Below are positions 49,506-56,425 of a stretch of 64,000 bases of DNA, in pieces; the first letter of the stretch is position 1, and the number at the start of each line of letters is the position of its first letter. Origin of the DNA: Pseudomonas arcuscaelestis (lineage in GTDB: Bacteria; Pseudomonadota; Gammaproteobacteria; Pseudomonadales; Pseudomonadaceae); contig NZ_JACOPV010000015.1 of assembly GCF_016881005.1 (NCBI RefSeq), positions 1 through 64,000 on the forward strand. The letters are read 5' to 3'. Position numbers and translations under genes: made by a program. The notes under the pieces were generated by a model. That model did no database searches. It was not told the DNA's origin and saw only the letters and a list, made by a program, of their open reading frames with translations.

Positions 49506-50253
49506 CGGTGGCTTCTCCATCAATAGGGGCCAGGGCGTGGATACGCTCGACCTGCTCAGGGGTTACGGTGTATTTGCTCAGCAGGGTGCTAAGCAGGTGC
49601 TCAGGACTGGTGCGGTTGTTCGCGATCATTCCGCGCCACTTGTCCGCGTTCTCGTCCAGCTTGCTGTCGGGGTAGGGAGGAAGCTGCTTCACCTCATCAG
49701 CCTTGCGGGCATGCGCCTGGTTTAGCTCGCGTTCGGTCGGGATGTCCTGCACCTCCTCGGCGACCGCCATGCCACGCAGAACATCGGGGAACAGGTCGCG
49801 CAGGGCAAAAGCTCGAGCACGCATCTGCCGCATCCGCTTGGGGTACTGGCTCCAGGGGCCTTGCTTGCCAGCCAGGCCGGCCGCTTTCGCGTCAGTCATG
49901 CTGAACGTGCGCACCTGCTCTTCCTCGCCACGGCGCTTCACCCGGCAGGTGGCCGTCTCGCCGTCATCTGTCTCGACGACGTACTCACAGAGGGGCGAGC
50001 TGCGCACCAGGGCGATGACTGCGTCGCCCCACAGCGCAGGGCGTCCGTTGATGACGGCGATGCTTTGCATGGCTTGCATGGGTTGCAGGCCCAGCTCCAT
50101 GCCCCACTGCACCGCCACCAAGATGTTGGCCGGCTTGCGCTGGAAGTCCTTGGGGACGATGTCGGAATTGGCCAGGTAGTCAGCGAACTTCAATGCTTCG
50201 TCGAGGTTCTGCGGGGCCAGGCTGAATGTCTGTTTGACTGCAAGATCGTTCAT
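49492..50253 (-). CDS. recT: RecT-family single-strand annealing protein
   Basis: A 253-residue protein with the RecT core (PANILVAVQWGMELGLQPMQ, RPALWGDAVIALVRSSPLCE, GPWSQYPKRMRQMRARAFAL). It anneals complementary single strands made by the adjacent YqaJ exonuclease. It lies 11 bases after a small ORF and overlaps the yqaJ gene by 14 bases. Confidence 0.93.
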   Translation of the reverse strand: MNDLAVKQTFSLAPQNLDEALKFADYLANSDIVPKDFQRKPANILVAVQWGMELGLQPMQAMQSIAVINGRPALWGDAVIALVRSSPLCEYVVETDDGETATCRVKRRGEEEQVRTFSMTDAKAAGLAGKQGPWSQYPKRMRQMRARAFALRDLFPDVLRGMAVAEEVQDIPTERELNQAHARKADEVKQLPPYPDSKLDENADKWRGMIANNRTSPEHLLSTLLSKYTVTPEQVERIHALAPIDGEATDASA

Positions 50254-50264
50254 GAGCGGGGTTC

Positions 50265-50381
50265 CTATCGGGTAATGGCGTCAGCCAGCCCGATCAGCGC
50301 AAGCCAACCGTTCCAGCCAAGGAGGGAGTTGAAGGCGCCGCGCCAGATCAGGTGGCGGCGCCGACGTTGAATGGCGGTCAT
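50265..50381 (-). CDS. Very small phage protein (38 aa)
   Basis: A 38-residue arginine-rich protein with a short hydrophobic stretch (GWNGWLALIGLADAITR). It overlaps the upstream small gene by ATGA, which supports translation. No function recognised. Confidence 0.5.
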   Translation of the reverse strand: MTAIQRRRRHLIWRGAFNSLLGWNGWLALIGLADAITR

Positions 50382-50527
50382 GGCAGCTTCACCACCAGCA
50401 TGTTGCGGCGGACCTCGATCGAGATTCGCTGCGGCAGATCGGTAACCAGAAAAAAGCCCTGACGGTGCAGGGCTTTGATCAATCCGGGGATAGTTGGGGC
50501 GATGACCGCCCGGCATTTACTGGTCAT
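50378..50527 (-). CDS. Small phage protein (49 aa)
   Basis: A 49-residue basic protein (MTSKCRAVIAPTIPGLIKAL...). Overlaps its neighbours: 11 bases with the upstream gene and ATGA with the downstream one. No function recognised. Confidence 0.55.
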   Translation of the reverse strand: MTSKCRAVIAPTIPGLIKALHRQGFFLVTDLPQRISIEVRRNMLVVKLP

Positions 50528-50672
50528 AGCGGCGCTCCAGCAGGATGCAGCGCTCATCGGAGCGCCAGTCACCGGCCTGGAACGGATAATCGTCCTGGTC
50601 GGCATCGTCTTCGGTGGGCTCTGGCTCGTCGTCCAGATCGGGCGGGTCGAGCCAGCGATCGTGGGCGCTCAT
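50517..50672 (-). CDS. Small acidic phage protein (51 aa)
   Basis: A 51-residue, strongly acidic protein (LDDEPEPTEDDADQDDYPFQ in the middle). An acidic, DNA-mimic-like composition is seen in several anti-restriction or inhibitor proteins, but nothing beyond composition supports this. ATGA overlap with the upstream gene. Confidence 0.55.
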   Translation of the reverse strand: MSAHDRWLDPPDLDDEPEPTEDDADQDDYPFQAGDWRSDERCILLERRYDQ

Positions 50673-50917
50673 ACGCCCACCGGTTCTGCGCGGTGCTGTC
50701 GGCACTGCCTGGCAACAGCACCCAGGCGGGCCATATCGATGCGCATGTTGATCAGGTTGTGCTCTTCGTGGCCTATGTCTCCGCAGAAGAGGGCATAGGC
50801 GACCATGCCAGCGGCGTAACTGAGTTCGGCTTCGGTTGCCACCAGGTCACCCGGCGGCGTTGTATGCACCTTGCTGAGCCGTTCATCGAACAGCTGGCGG
50901 GCGGTTTTGTTGAACAT
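50669..50917 (-). CDS. Small phage protein (82 aa)
   Basis: An 82-residue protein (MFNKTARQLFDERLSKVHTT, then AYALFCGDIGHEEHNLINMR), with helical pattern. Its start overlaps nothing upstream; its stop overlaps the acidic ORF by ATGA. No function recognised. Confidence 0.6.
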   Translation of the reverse strand: MFNKTARQLFDERLSKVHTTPPGDLVATEAELSYAAGMVAYALFCGDIGHEEHNLINMRIDMARLGAVARQCRQHRAEPVGV

Positions 50918-50974
50918 GGTGGGTTCCTCGGTTGATTTCCCGTCAGCCCCTCGCGGGAAGGGCTGCCAGTGAAA

Positions 50975-51070
50975 TCAGGTGATTGCGCCGGCCAGGGCCC
51001 AGACGCTGCCACCAAGGCAAGCGACAAGGCCGATGACAAAGAGCCAGGCGCCAAGCGTGAGTCTTGGCAT
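50975..51070 (-). CDS. Tiny membrane protein, first ORF after PL
   Basis: A 31-residue protein almost wholly a single transmembrane helix (LTLGAWLFVIGLVACLGGSV). GGAG sits 8 bases before the ATG. As first gene of the PL operon it would be made early. Annotation of such a small ORF is uncertain. Confidence 0.45.
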   Translation of the reverse strand: MPRLTLGAWLFVIGLVACLGGSVWALAGAIT

Positions 51071-51278
51071 GGTGTTGCTCCGGGGAGTTGCGAAGGGATG
51101 CTGCTGGCCGGTGTTACACGCCACATCCGGCTGGGCGATTGCTTTCTCGGGGGCCCTGAGAGCCCAACAGCCGACCACGCCATGCATGCTGTCGGCTCTC
51201 GTTTATGCGGTGCTCGACGCTGCGCACCCGGGGTGAGGCTTCCCCTGTACCGAATTGGCTTCGGCTCGCTGCCATGAA

Positions 51279-51341
51279 TCTGCGTTGTGCGCAGAACATG
51301 ATTTGCATTATGCGCAGAAAATAATCTGCGTCAAGCGCAGA
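51279..51341 (-). promoter_or_regulatory. OL operator array and leftward promoter PL
   Basis: Three 17-base operators, TCTGCGTTGTGCGCAGA (51279-51295), TTTGCATTATGCGCAGA (51302-51318) and TCTGCGTCAAGCGCAGA (51325-51341), repeat at an exact 23-base period with TCTGCG/CGCAGA arms. On the reverse strand a promoter reads TTGACG (51334-51329), 16 bases, CATAAT (51312-51307), overlapping two operators. The first operator is identical to one at OR, so CI/Cro control both operons. Confidence 0.9.
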
Positions 51342-51356
51342 AAATTTTTCGAGGAC

Positions 51357-51382
51357 AAAAAAAATCCCGCTCTGTGGCGGGA
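51357..51382 (-). terminator. Terminator of the cI operon
   Basis: On the reverse strand TCCCGC, a 6-base loop and GCGGGA are followed by eight T residues, just after the membrane-protein gene that follows cI. Confidence 0.85.
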
Positions 51383-51401
51383 CTCGTCGGGAAGCAGTGG
51401 G

Positions 51402-51710
51402 TCAGTCAGGCTTGGTTCGCTCCATGTACTGCATGAATTCTTTGTGCCAAAGCTTCTGCTTCTCCCTTATGAGCAGGTAGGCAATACCGGTGAGCACCAA
51501 TCCAGCACAGATCAAAGGGATCTGTAGGCGCTCACCGTTGTAGCCAGCAATAAGCAGGCAAAAATACGCTGGTAGTGAGCCGGCAAAGAACGACGAGACA
51601 AGCCAGAGCATCGGCGCTTGAGGCTTGCGTCCTTGCTTTTCATCCGCAAGCGATTCAGCTCGCCTGAACCGTTTGAAAAACTCATCATCGTTTTCTGTCG
51701 TTCCGCGCAT
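51402..51710 (-). CDS. Two-helix membrane protein co-transcribed with cI
   Basis: A 102-residue protein: a charged N-terminal part (DEFFKRFRRAESLADEKQ), two transmembrane helices (MLWLVSSFFAGSLPAYFCLL and IPLICAGLVLTGIAYLLI) and a charged tail. It begins two bases after the cI stop, or at GTG 51716 overlapping it. Genes expressed with the repressor in a lysogen often give superinfection exclusion or host defence. That role here is inferred from position only. Confidence 0.7.
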   Translation of the reverse strand: MRGTTENDDEFFKRFRRAESLADEKQGRKPQAPMLWLVSSFFAGSLPAYFCLLIAGYNGERLQIPLICAGLVLTGIAYLLIREKQKLWHKEFMQYMERTKPD

Positions 51711-51712
51711 TC

Positions 51713-52408
51713 TCACAGTCCTATTATTTTGGTGTCGATCACACGACCAACTATTTCAAATTCTCCATCAAGCGGTATTACGCGGTAAGCTGGATTTAGA
51801 GGTCTCAGATAGGGCGCCCCAGCATCTTCAATGTATTGCTTAAACGTCAATTGCCCGTTTGGCATTTTTACTAAATAAAATTTTCCGGGCTCAGCCTCTG
51901 ATGCTGGGTGAATCAGTATCAGCATTCCCTCGGGAAACGTCGGACACCCTGAAGAAGCCATAGAGTCACCCACGACCGTGAGCCAGAAGCCTTCTGTGCT
52001 GGCGTTTTCAACTGACGGATAGAGAAGGGTGCCTTCTTCAATGAACTCTGAGTGATCGCTGTTATGCCGCACCAGCGCCTCTTCCCAGCCAAACAATGGG
52101 TATCTTCTGGCGGGTAAAATGAGTTTGTTGCCAATGTTTCCCTTGTAGAGCGTTCGATGCTCTTCGGGTGTCAATTCAATGGAATTGTTTAAGGCGTAGC
52201 TGTCGATGGGTCCTAGTGGCCTGATATGGCTTACCACTTCCATATCAAGAACTTTCATTATTTTTCCTAATAACTCCTGGCTGGCTCCCTGTTTACCTCG
52301 TTCAAGGCGTGAAAGATTGCCAGTGTCGGTATCAACCTGGTTGGCGAGAGCCTCAAGGGTCAATCCCTTGGCCTTACGTGCTTGTCTGATGCTTTGTCCA
52401 ATGTCCAT
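51713..52408 (-). CDS. CI-type repressor (HTH_XRE plus S24 peptidase domain)
   Basis: A 231-residue repressor. The helix-turn-helix is at about residues 5-58 (LTLEALANQVDTDTGNLSRL). The LexA-like domain has the catalytic S149 in VVGDSM and K190 in LTFKQY. No Ala-Gly pair is present where the cleavage site should be: the segment reads GWEEALVR (A111-L112). It maintains lysogeny by binding the OL/OR operators. cI and the membrane-protein gene are one operon ending at the terminator at 51357. Confidence 0.92.
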   Translation of the reverse strand: MDIGQSIRQARKAKGLTLEALANQVDTDTGNLSRLERGKQGASQELLGKIMKVLDMEVVSHIRPLGPIDSYALNNSIELTPEEHRTLYKGNIGNKLILPARRYPLFGWEEALVRHNSDHSEFIEEGTLLYPSVENASTEGFWLTVVGDSMASSGCPTFPEGMLILIHPASEAEPGKFYLVKMPNGQLTFKQYIEDAGAPYLRPLNPAYRVIPLDGEFEIVGRVIDTKIIGL

Positions 52409-52427
52409 CTGCTGATTTTCTGATCCT

Positions 52428-52493
52428 GCTGCGCTGTGCGCAAAGCGCCCTGCGCAGATTTTTGTTGCACGAAATCTGCGTTGTGCGCAGAAT
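52428..52493 (+). promoter_or_regulatory. OR region with rightward promoter PR
   Basis: A perfect operator TCTGCGTTGTGCGCAGA (52475-52491), identical to the first OL site, plus two weaker sites around 52428-52444 (GCTGCGCTGTGCGCAAA) and 52442-52458 (half-site CGCAGA). PR reads TTGCAC (52465-52470), 17 bases, CAGAAT (52488-52493), so the perfect operator covers the spacer and -10 box and CI binding would block cro transcription. Confidence 0.85.
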
Positions 52494-52524
52494 TGCTTCG
52501 AAACCCCTCAAGAAGGCATTTCCC

Positions 52525-52764
52525 ATGTCCCCGCTGAAAAGAGCACGACTGTCCCGCAAGTGGACGCTGGCCGATGTATCGGCCCGCGTTGCGGAGCTGG
52601 GCGACCGCCTCGATTCGGGAAACCTCTCCCGAGTTGAGCGTGGCGAACAGAAGGCATCCACGGCATTAGCTGAGAAGCTGGTCCAGGTTTTCGAAGGTGA
52701 CCTGACCGAGATCCACATCCTGTATCCCGAGCGCTTTGCCGGGGCAGATGACGTGGCGGCTTGA
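52525..52764 (+). CDS. Cro-like regulator
   Basis: A 79-residue HTH_XRE protein (SRKWTLADVSARVAELGDRL, then SGNLSRVERGEQKASTALAE), the first gene from PR and divergent from cI. It is the Cro equivalent. The ATG at 52525 follows AAGAAGG. Confidence 0.88.
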   Translation: MSPLKRARLSRKWTLADVSARVAELGDRLDSGNLSRVERGEQKASTALAEKLVQVFEGDLTEIHILYPERFAGADDVAA

Positions 52765-52766
52765 TC

Positions 52767-53075
52767 ATGTCGACGACCCAATTAAGCCAGGACCAACTTG
52801 TAAGGTCTCGCAAGAACATGGCCGTTCTCATGCAACGGCTTGCATCGGTCGGAAATGGTCCGGTCGCGCTTGCAGTCGGTTGCGATGAAGCAACCATCAG
52901 CCGCATGAAGCCTGAGAAGTTCCAGCAGTTCGCAGAGATCCTTGCGGTGTTGGACCTGAAGATCGTCCCGATGGAGATGCGTTGTTTCAACCAGCGCGAC
53001 ATCGAGGCGATCCTGCACCAGGCCAAGCGTTGGATGGAGCATGTCCAGCACGTCGACCAGCTGGACGAGGAATAG
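52767..53075 (+). CDS. CII-like transcriptional activator
   Basis: A 102-residue protein resembling lambda CII: a helix-turn-helix with LASVGNGPVALAVGCDEATI and SRMKPEKFQQFAEILAVLDL, the same order as in CII (TEKTAEAVGVDKSQISRWK in lambda). Third position after cro, as in lambdoid phages. It would activate the lysogenic promoters. The acidic tail differs from lambda. Confidence 0.8.
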   Translation: MSTTQLSQDQLVRSRKNMAVLMQRLASVGNGPVALAVGCDEATISRMKPEKFQQFAEILAVLDLKIVPMEMRCFNQRDIEAILHQAKRWMEHVQHVDQLDEE

Positions 53076-53078
53076 GCC

Positions 53079-53894
53079 GTGCCTGCCTTCCAGATCAATG
53101 ACGAAGAGTACGCAGCACTGGCCGACGAGCCAGCGGACGTATTCAAGCTGTACTTCGTCATTCGTAAGTGGATGGACTATCGAACTGGAGTATCAGGAGC
53201 TAAACGTCGGCTCAGCGAACAAATGTTCCGCGAAGAGCTGTATATTGCCCCCACGCGAGGCCGTCATGAGTCTGGATCCCCCACCAGGCAGAAGGTCAGA
53301 TCGCTGGTTGATCGCCTGATCACCATTGGTGCAATAACCCCCATTGGAACCTACGTTTTCCAGCTGCCAAATGCGGACTGGGATGGTTCGTCTAAACGAT
53401 CAGCAACCGATCAGCAACCAGATCAGCAACCAGATCAGCAACCACAGCAGGAGCAGCCAGAGCCCCCGGAAACACTGGGCCACAGCGAAGTGGAAGACGG
53501 ATCAGCAACCGGATCAGAATCAGACGGATCGCTGATCAGCAACCTACCTCCGATATCCGTTAATACATACACAGCACATACCGCGCACGTGAAGTTCGCG
53601 ATGACCGATGCGTGGGAGCCAGACCCCACCACGTTCACTGGCGTGCTGTACCGCAACGGCATGGCCGGGCAGACCTTTCACCCAGACCAACTCCTCGAAT
53701 TCCGCTCCTACTGGATCTCCAATCCTGACCGCCACCGGACACAGGCCCAGTGGGAGCACGCGCTCGCCCAGCAACTGAAACGCCAATCTCGTACCCAGCA
53801 ATCCACCGAGGGCTATTCCCATGAAACCCGTGGACGAACTACTCGAAGCCGCACGCGCAACGCTCACGACATCCTCACCGACCCAAACTGGTGA
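53079..53894 (+). CDS. O-like / DnaT-like phage replication initiator
   Basis: A 271-residue protein with GTG start. The N-terminal part (about residues 1-95) is a winged-helix-like DNA-binding domain; a low-complexity linker (DQQPDQQPDQQPQQ) follows; the C-terminal part has WEPDPTTFTGVLYRNGMAGQ and EFRSYWISNPDRHRTQAQWE, typical of the DnaT single-strand DNA-binding domain. Six copies of GATCAGCAACC lie in the linker-coding DNA (see repeat). It overlaps the P-like gene by 74 bases. Confidence 0.85.
   Translation: MPAFQINDEEYAALADEPADVFKLYFVIRKWMDYRTGVSGAKRRLSEQMFREELYIAPTRGRHESGSPTRQKVRSLVDRLITIGAITPIGTYVFQLPNADWDGSSKRSATDQQPDQQPDQQPQQEQPEPPETLGHSEVEDGSATGSESDGSLISNLPPISVNTYTAHTAHVKFAMTDAWEPDPTTFTGVLYRNGMAGQTFHPDQLLEFRSYWISNPDRHRTQAQWEHALAQQLKRQSRTQQSTEGYSHETRGRTTRSRTRNAHDILTDPNW
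53398..53544 (+). repeat. Iteron-like repeats, candidate replication origin inside the O-like gene
   Basis: GATCAGCAACC occurs at 53398, 53409, 53421, 53433, 53500 and 53534. The first four are tandem. The copies fall in different reading frames (SAT/RSAT, DQQP, ISN), so the DNA sequence and not the peptide is what is kept. In lambda the origin iterons also lie within gene O. Confidence 0.7.
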
Positions 53895-54531
53895 GCCTGT
53901 GGCCGACAACGTTTCGCCGCTGGAGCAACAGGCTCGCCGCGCTGTTCGCCGGATCTTCGCAACGCTGAAGATCACTTTCCCGGCCTGGTACGAGAAGCAC
54001 TATGGCGACGAGAAAGCCGAAGCAATGGCCCGTCGCGTCTGGCTCTCAAGCATTGATGGCGTGGGTGATGAAGCCATTGACCGTGGACTGCGCCGCCTTG
54101 TCGTTGAGTGCAAGTTTCCACCAGCGCCCTGCGACTTCTTGGAGCTGTGCCGCCGCGTTGATGACCTTCCACCGGTTGAGCATGCATGGCATGAGGCTCT
54201 GCAGGGCAAGTACACCCATGAAGCCGTGAAGGTCGCAGCTGAGGCCACTGGCACCTTCGATCTTCGCCAGGCCAAGGCCACCGACAAAGCGCTCTACCAG
54301 CGTTTCGAACGCAACTACGCCATCGTCCAGCGCCGCGCCCAGAACGCTCAGCCCCTGGATGGAAAGATCCCGACCGGCATTGGCCACGAATCCAAGACAC
54401 CAAGACAAATCCAGCTCGCCGCATCGCACCAGGAAGCACGCGACCTGATGGCCGCACAGAACATACCAACAGACCCAAAGGCCGCACGCGCTCTGCTGCT
54501 GGCCAAGATGGGCATCCGGAGGCCCGCATGA
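53821..54531 (+). CDS. P-like replication protein (DnaB loader)
   Basis: A 236-residue protein of the lambda P type (RRIFATLKITFPAWYEKHYG, VWLSSIDGVGDEAIDRGLRR, ECKFPPAPCDFLELCRR), which recruits the host helicase to the phage origin. It starts inside the O-like gene, overlapping by 74 bases, and ends in an ATGA overlap with the small zinc-finger gene. Confidence 0.85.
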   Translation: MKPVDELLEAARATLTTSSPTQTGEPVADNVSPLEQQARRAVRRIFATLKITFPAWYEKHYGDEKAEAMARRVWLSSIDGVGDEAIDRGLRRLVVECKFPPAPCDFLELCRRVDDLPPVEHAWHEALQGKYTHEAVKVAAEATGTFDLRQAKATDKALYQRFERNYAIVQRRAQNAQPLDGKIPTGIGHESKTPRQIQLAASHQEARDLMAAQNIPTDPKAARALLLAKMGIRRPA

Positions 54532-54695
54532 ACTACGAACCGCAACAGCGCCCAGCCCACGGCTTTCAGCCGTTCTCACGCGCCTCGATGTCGATCTTCT
54601 GCGACGTGTGCAGCAAGCCACGCAACAAGGGCGACCACGAGCAGTGCGCCAAGACCCGCCAGGCCGCTGGCTTTGTAATCGTGGGGGTGAAGTGA
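54528..54695 (+). CDS. Small Cys-rich (zinc-finger-like) phage protein, right-arm copy
   Basis: A 55-residue protein with CDVCSKPRNKGDHEQCAKTR, a likely zinc knuckle (CxxC, HxxxC), close to the left-arm protein at 44575-44739. It overlaps the P-like gene by ATGA and the next gene by one base, so it is translated in the operon. Function unknown; position beside replication genes suggests nucleic-acid binding. Confidence 0.7.
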   Translation: MNYEPQQRPAHGFQPFSRASMSIFCDVCSKPRNKGDHEQCAKTRQAAGFVIVGVK

Positions 54696-55051
54696 TGGCA
54701 GCAGGGATGAAGCGTGGCTTACAGGCTCTCGGTCGGCTCAAGACCGGCGAGATGAACAAGACCGAGGCCGCTTACGGGGAGTATCTCAAGGACCGACAGT
54801 TCGTTGGCCATATCGCTTGGTTCAAGTTCGAGGGCATCAAGCTGCGCCTGGCTGACAACACGTTCTACACCCCGGACTTTGCGGTGATGCTCGCCAACGG
54901 CGAGATGCAGCTCCACGAAGTTAAGGGCTTCTGGACTGACGACGCCAAGGTCAAGACCAAGGTCGCCGCCAGTCTGTACCCATTCAAGATCATCGCCGTC
55001 ACTGCCAAGACCAAGAAGTCTGGCGGTGGATGGGCGTTCCAAGAGTTCTGA
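54695..55051 (+). CDS. DUF1064 / PD-(D/E)xK nuclease-like phage protein
   Basis: A 118-residue protein with MNKTEAAYGEYLKDRQFVGH, TPDFAVM and LHEVKG, spaced as in small PD-(D/E)xK nucleases (Asp in PDF, Glu and Lys in HEVK). The family (DUF1064) is common among phages and may process recombination or replication intermediates. It starts directly after the zinc-finger gene. Confidence 0.8.
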   Translation: MAAGMKRGLQALGRLKTGEMNKTEAAYGEYLKDRQFVGHIAWFKFEGIKLRLADNTFYTPDFAVMLANGEMQLHEVKGFWTDDAKVKTKVAASLYPFKIIAVTAKTKKSGGGWAFQEF

Positions 55052-55060
55052 GGAGGCTGC

Positions 55061-55309
55061 ATGAACAAGCCAGTGTGGTTCTGCCGTAAAATTGGCGAGG
55101 ACGGCGTAATCGTGATCTGCGCCGATCAGATCGTAGGCGAAGGCCTGATGGGCTACCGCCAAAGCATTCACCCGCTTCAACTCGACAACGTGCGCGACCC
55201 CCGTGGGTGCTTCATGTCTGTCATCGCTGAAATGAGCGAAATCATGGGGCGGGTGAGTGCGCAACCGCAGCCTGCTTCGCGTGCGTGCGCGTTTGGGGGT
55301 GGCCAGTGA
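55061..55309 (+). CDS. Hypothetical phage protein (82 aa)
   Basis: An 82-residue protein (MNKPVWFCRKIGEDGVIVIC, then MGYRQSIHPLQLDNVRDPRG) with GAGGAGG before the ATG. No family recognised. Ends in a GTGA overlap with the next gene. Confidence 0.6.
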   Translation: MNKPVWFCRKIGEDGVIVICADQIVGEGLMGYRQSIHPLQLDNVRDPRGCFMSVIAEMSEIMGRVSAQPQPASRACAFGGGQ

Positions 55310-55605
55310 GGGAAGAATTGTATGGGCGCGGCGCCATTGCACCCAGGCCCTTGAGCTTAGAGCAGGCAGTGCAGATTCAACGTGAAGTGCAGCTGATCTG
55401 CGAGCCGTACAACAACCTCATTCACGACCTGTTGTCTTTCAGTCTCCCCGACGTCGTCTGGGACTCAGCGACAGGTCGTGTGACCACCACTTACTCCGAC
55501 GATGTTCTATCCAGGCTCAATGCCATTAAAGCGATTAGGGATAAGGCGGTGCAGCGGCACCTTCGAGAGTGCGGAATTATTACCAACCAGGAGCATCAGT
55601 CATGA
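55306..55605 (+). CDS. Hypothetical phage protein (99 aa)
   Basis: A 99-residue protein with GTG start overlapping the previous stop (MREELYGRGAIAPRPLSLEQ, then LSRLNAIKAIRDKAVQRHLR). Helical, no recognised family. Ends in ATGA overlap with the next gene. Confidence 0.65.
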   Translation: MREELYGRGAIAPRPLSLEQAVQIQREVQLICEPYNNLIHDLLSFSLPDVVWDSATGRVTTTYSDDVLSRLNAIKAIRDKAVQRHLRECGIITNQEHQS

Positions 55606-55811
55606 CCATCAAGAACCCAACTATCGACCTGACCGATGCCAGTACCCTGGCTCTCGCTGCTGGACACGCTGCACGGGATGCAGGCGAGGCGACTGGCGAA
55701 GCTCAGATAAAGCTCAACGAGCTCTCGCAGCGATTCTCCGAACTGGCCCTTCAGGTGCTGGAGGGCAAGCGGTTGCCACGGCTGAAAGACGATGAAAGCG
55801 CCGGTGTCTGA
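55602..55811 (+). CDS. Hypothetical phage protein (69 aa)
   Basis: A 69-residue helical protein (MTIKNPTIDLTDASTLALAA, then LNELSQRFSELALQVLEGKR). It overlaps its neighbours (ATGA upstream, 20 bases downstream). Function unknown. Confidence 0.6.
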   Translation: MTIKNPTIDLTDASTLALAAGHAARDAGEATGEAQIKLNELSQRFSELALQVLEGKRLPRLKDDESAGV

Positions 55812-56139
55812 CCAGCTGACCTTGTTCGCCGAGCCGCCCCGGGTTTCCGTGGCGGTTCGCGCGTTCGTGCCTGTCGTGCCGCCGCCGTCCCGTCCGGGGC
55901 CCAAGCGCATCGACTGGTTCCGCGTCATCACCACCGTGCTGCGCTCTGGTGAGTATTCGATTCAGGGTGCGGCTGATGAGATAGGCGTGGCCCGCACCAC
56001 GCTGATTGGCTGGAAGCAGGGGGCAGAGCCTCGTTACAGCGAGGGCGAGCGCCTGGTACTGCTCTGGTGCAAGATCACTGGCGAAAGCCGGGACAAGCTG
56101 CCCATGTGCGCGGCGTGGGACTATCACTTCAAGCCTTGA
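55792..56139 (+). CDS. HTH phage protein with a beta-clamp-like QLTLF motif
   Basis: A 115-residue protein. The central part (IQGAADEIGVARTTLIGWKQ) is a helix-turn-helix, followed by a basic segment and GESRDKLPMCAAWDYHF. The N-terminus MKAPVSDQLTLFAEPP contains QLTLF, a near-consensus sliding-clamp-binding motif. It lies where lambdoid phages keep the late regulator Q, so a late transcription role is possible. That is inference. Confidence 0.65.
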   Translation: MKAPVSDQLTLFAEPPRVSVAVRAFVPVVPPPSRPGPKRIDWFRVITTVLRSGEYSIQGAADEIGVARTTLIGWKQGAEPRYSEGERLVLLWCKITGESRDKLPMCAAWDYHFKP

Positions 56140-56149
56140 GGGCGAAACG

Positions 56150-56425
56150 ATGAAATACGAAGAAATTCTGCTGATTGGCGGGCCGTGCGATGGGCAACGG
56201 ATGAGCGTGATGGCTGGCATTCCGACAGTGCAGGTGTGCGTTCCGGTGGAGCCCGCGGCCTTTCTGGGCGATATTTCGGCGCCCAACGTGGCCAGAACCG
56301 CCAGCCACCCGGTTTACCACCGCCACCCCATGCACAGCTCAAGCGGCTTCGTTGGTTCGGTATACGTCGCAGAGGGTGTTGACCCGCTTCCAGCCCTGAT
56401 TGCCGGGTACCGTCAGCCCAAATAG
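56150..56425 (+). CDS. Hypothetical phage protein (91 aa)
   Basis: A 91-residue protein (MKYEEILLIGGPCDGQRMSV...). The GGPCDGQ start is common among small phage and bacterial proteins of unknown role. Its last two codons and stop (CCC AAA TAG) lie in the repeated boundary element at 56419-56441. Confidence 0.65.
   Translation: MKYEEILLIGGPCDGQRMSVMAGIPTVQVCVPVEPAAFLGDISAPNVARTASHPVYHRHPMHSSSGFVGSVYVAEGVDPLPALIAGYRQPK

Noticed and set aside
53398..53444. CRISPR-like tandem repeat
   Set aside because: The word is 11-12 bases with no spacers and lies within a coding gene; no cas genes are present.
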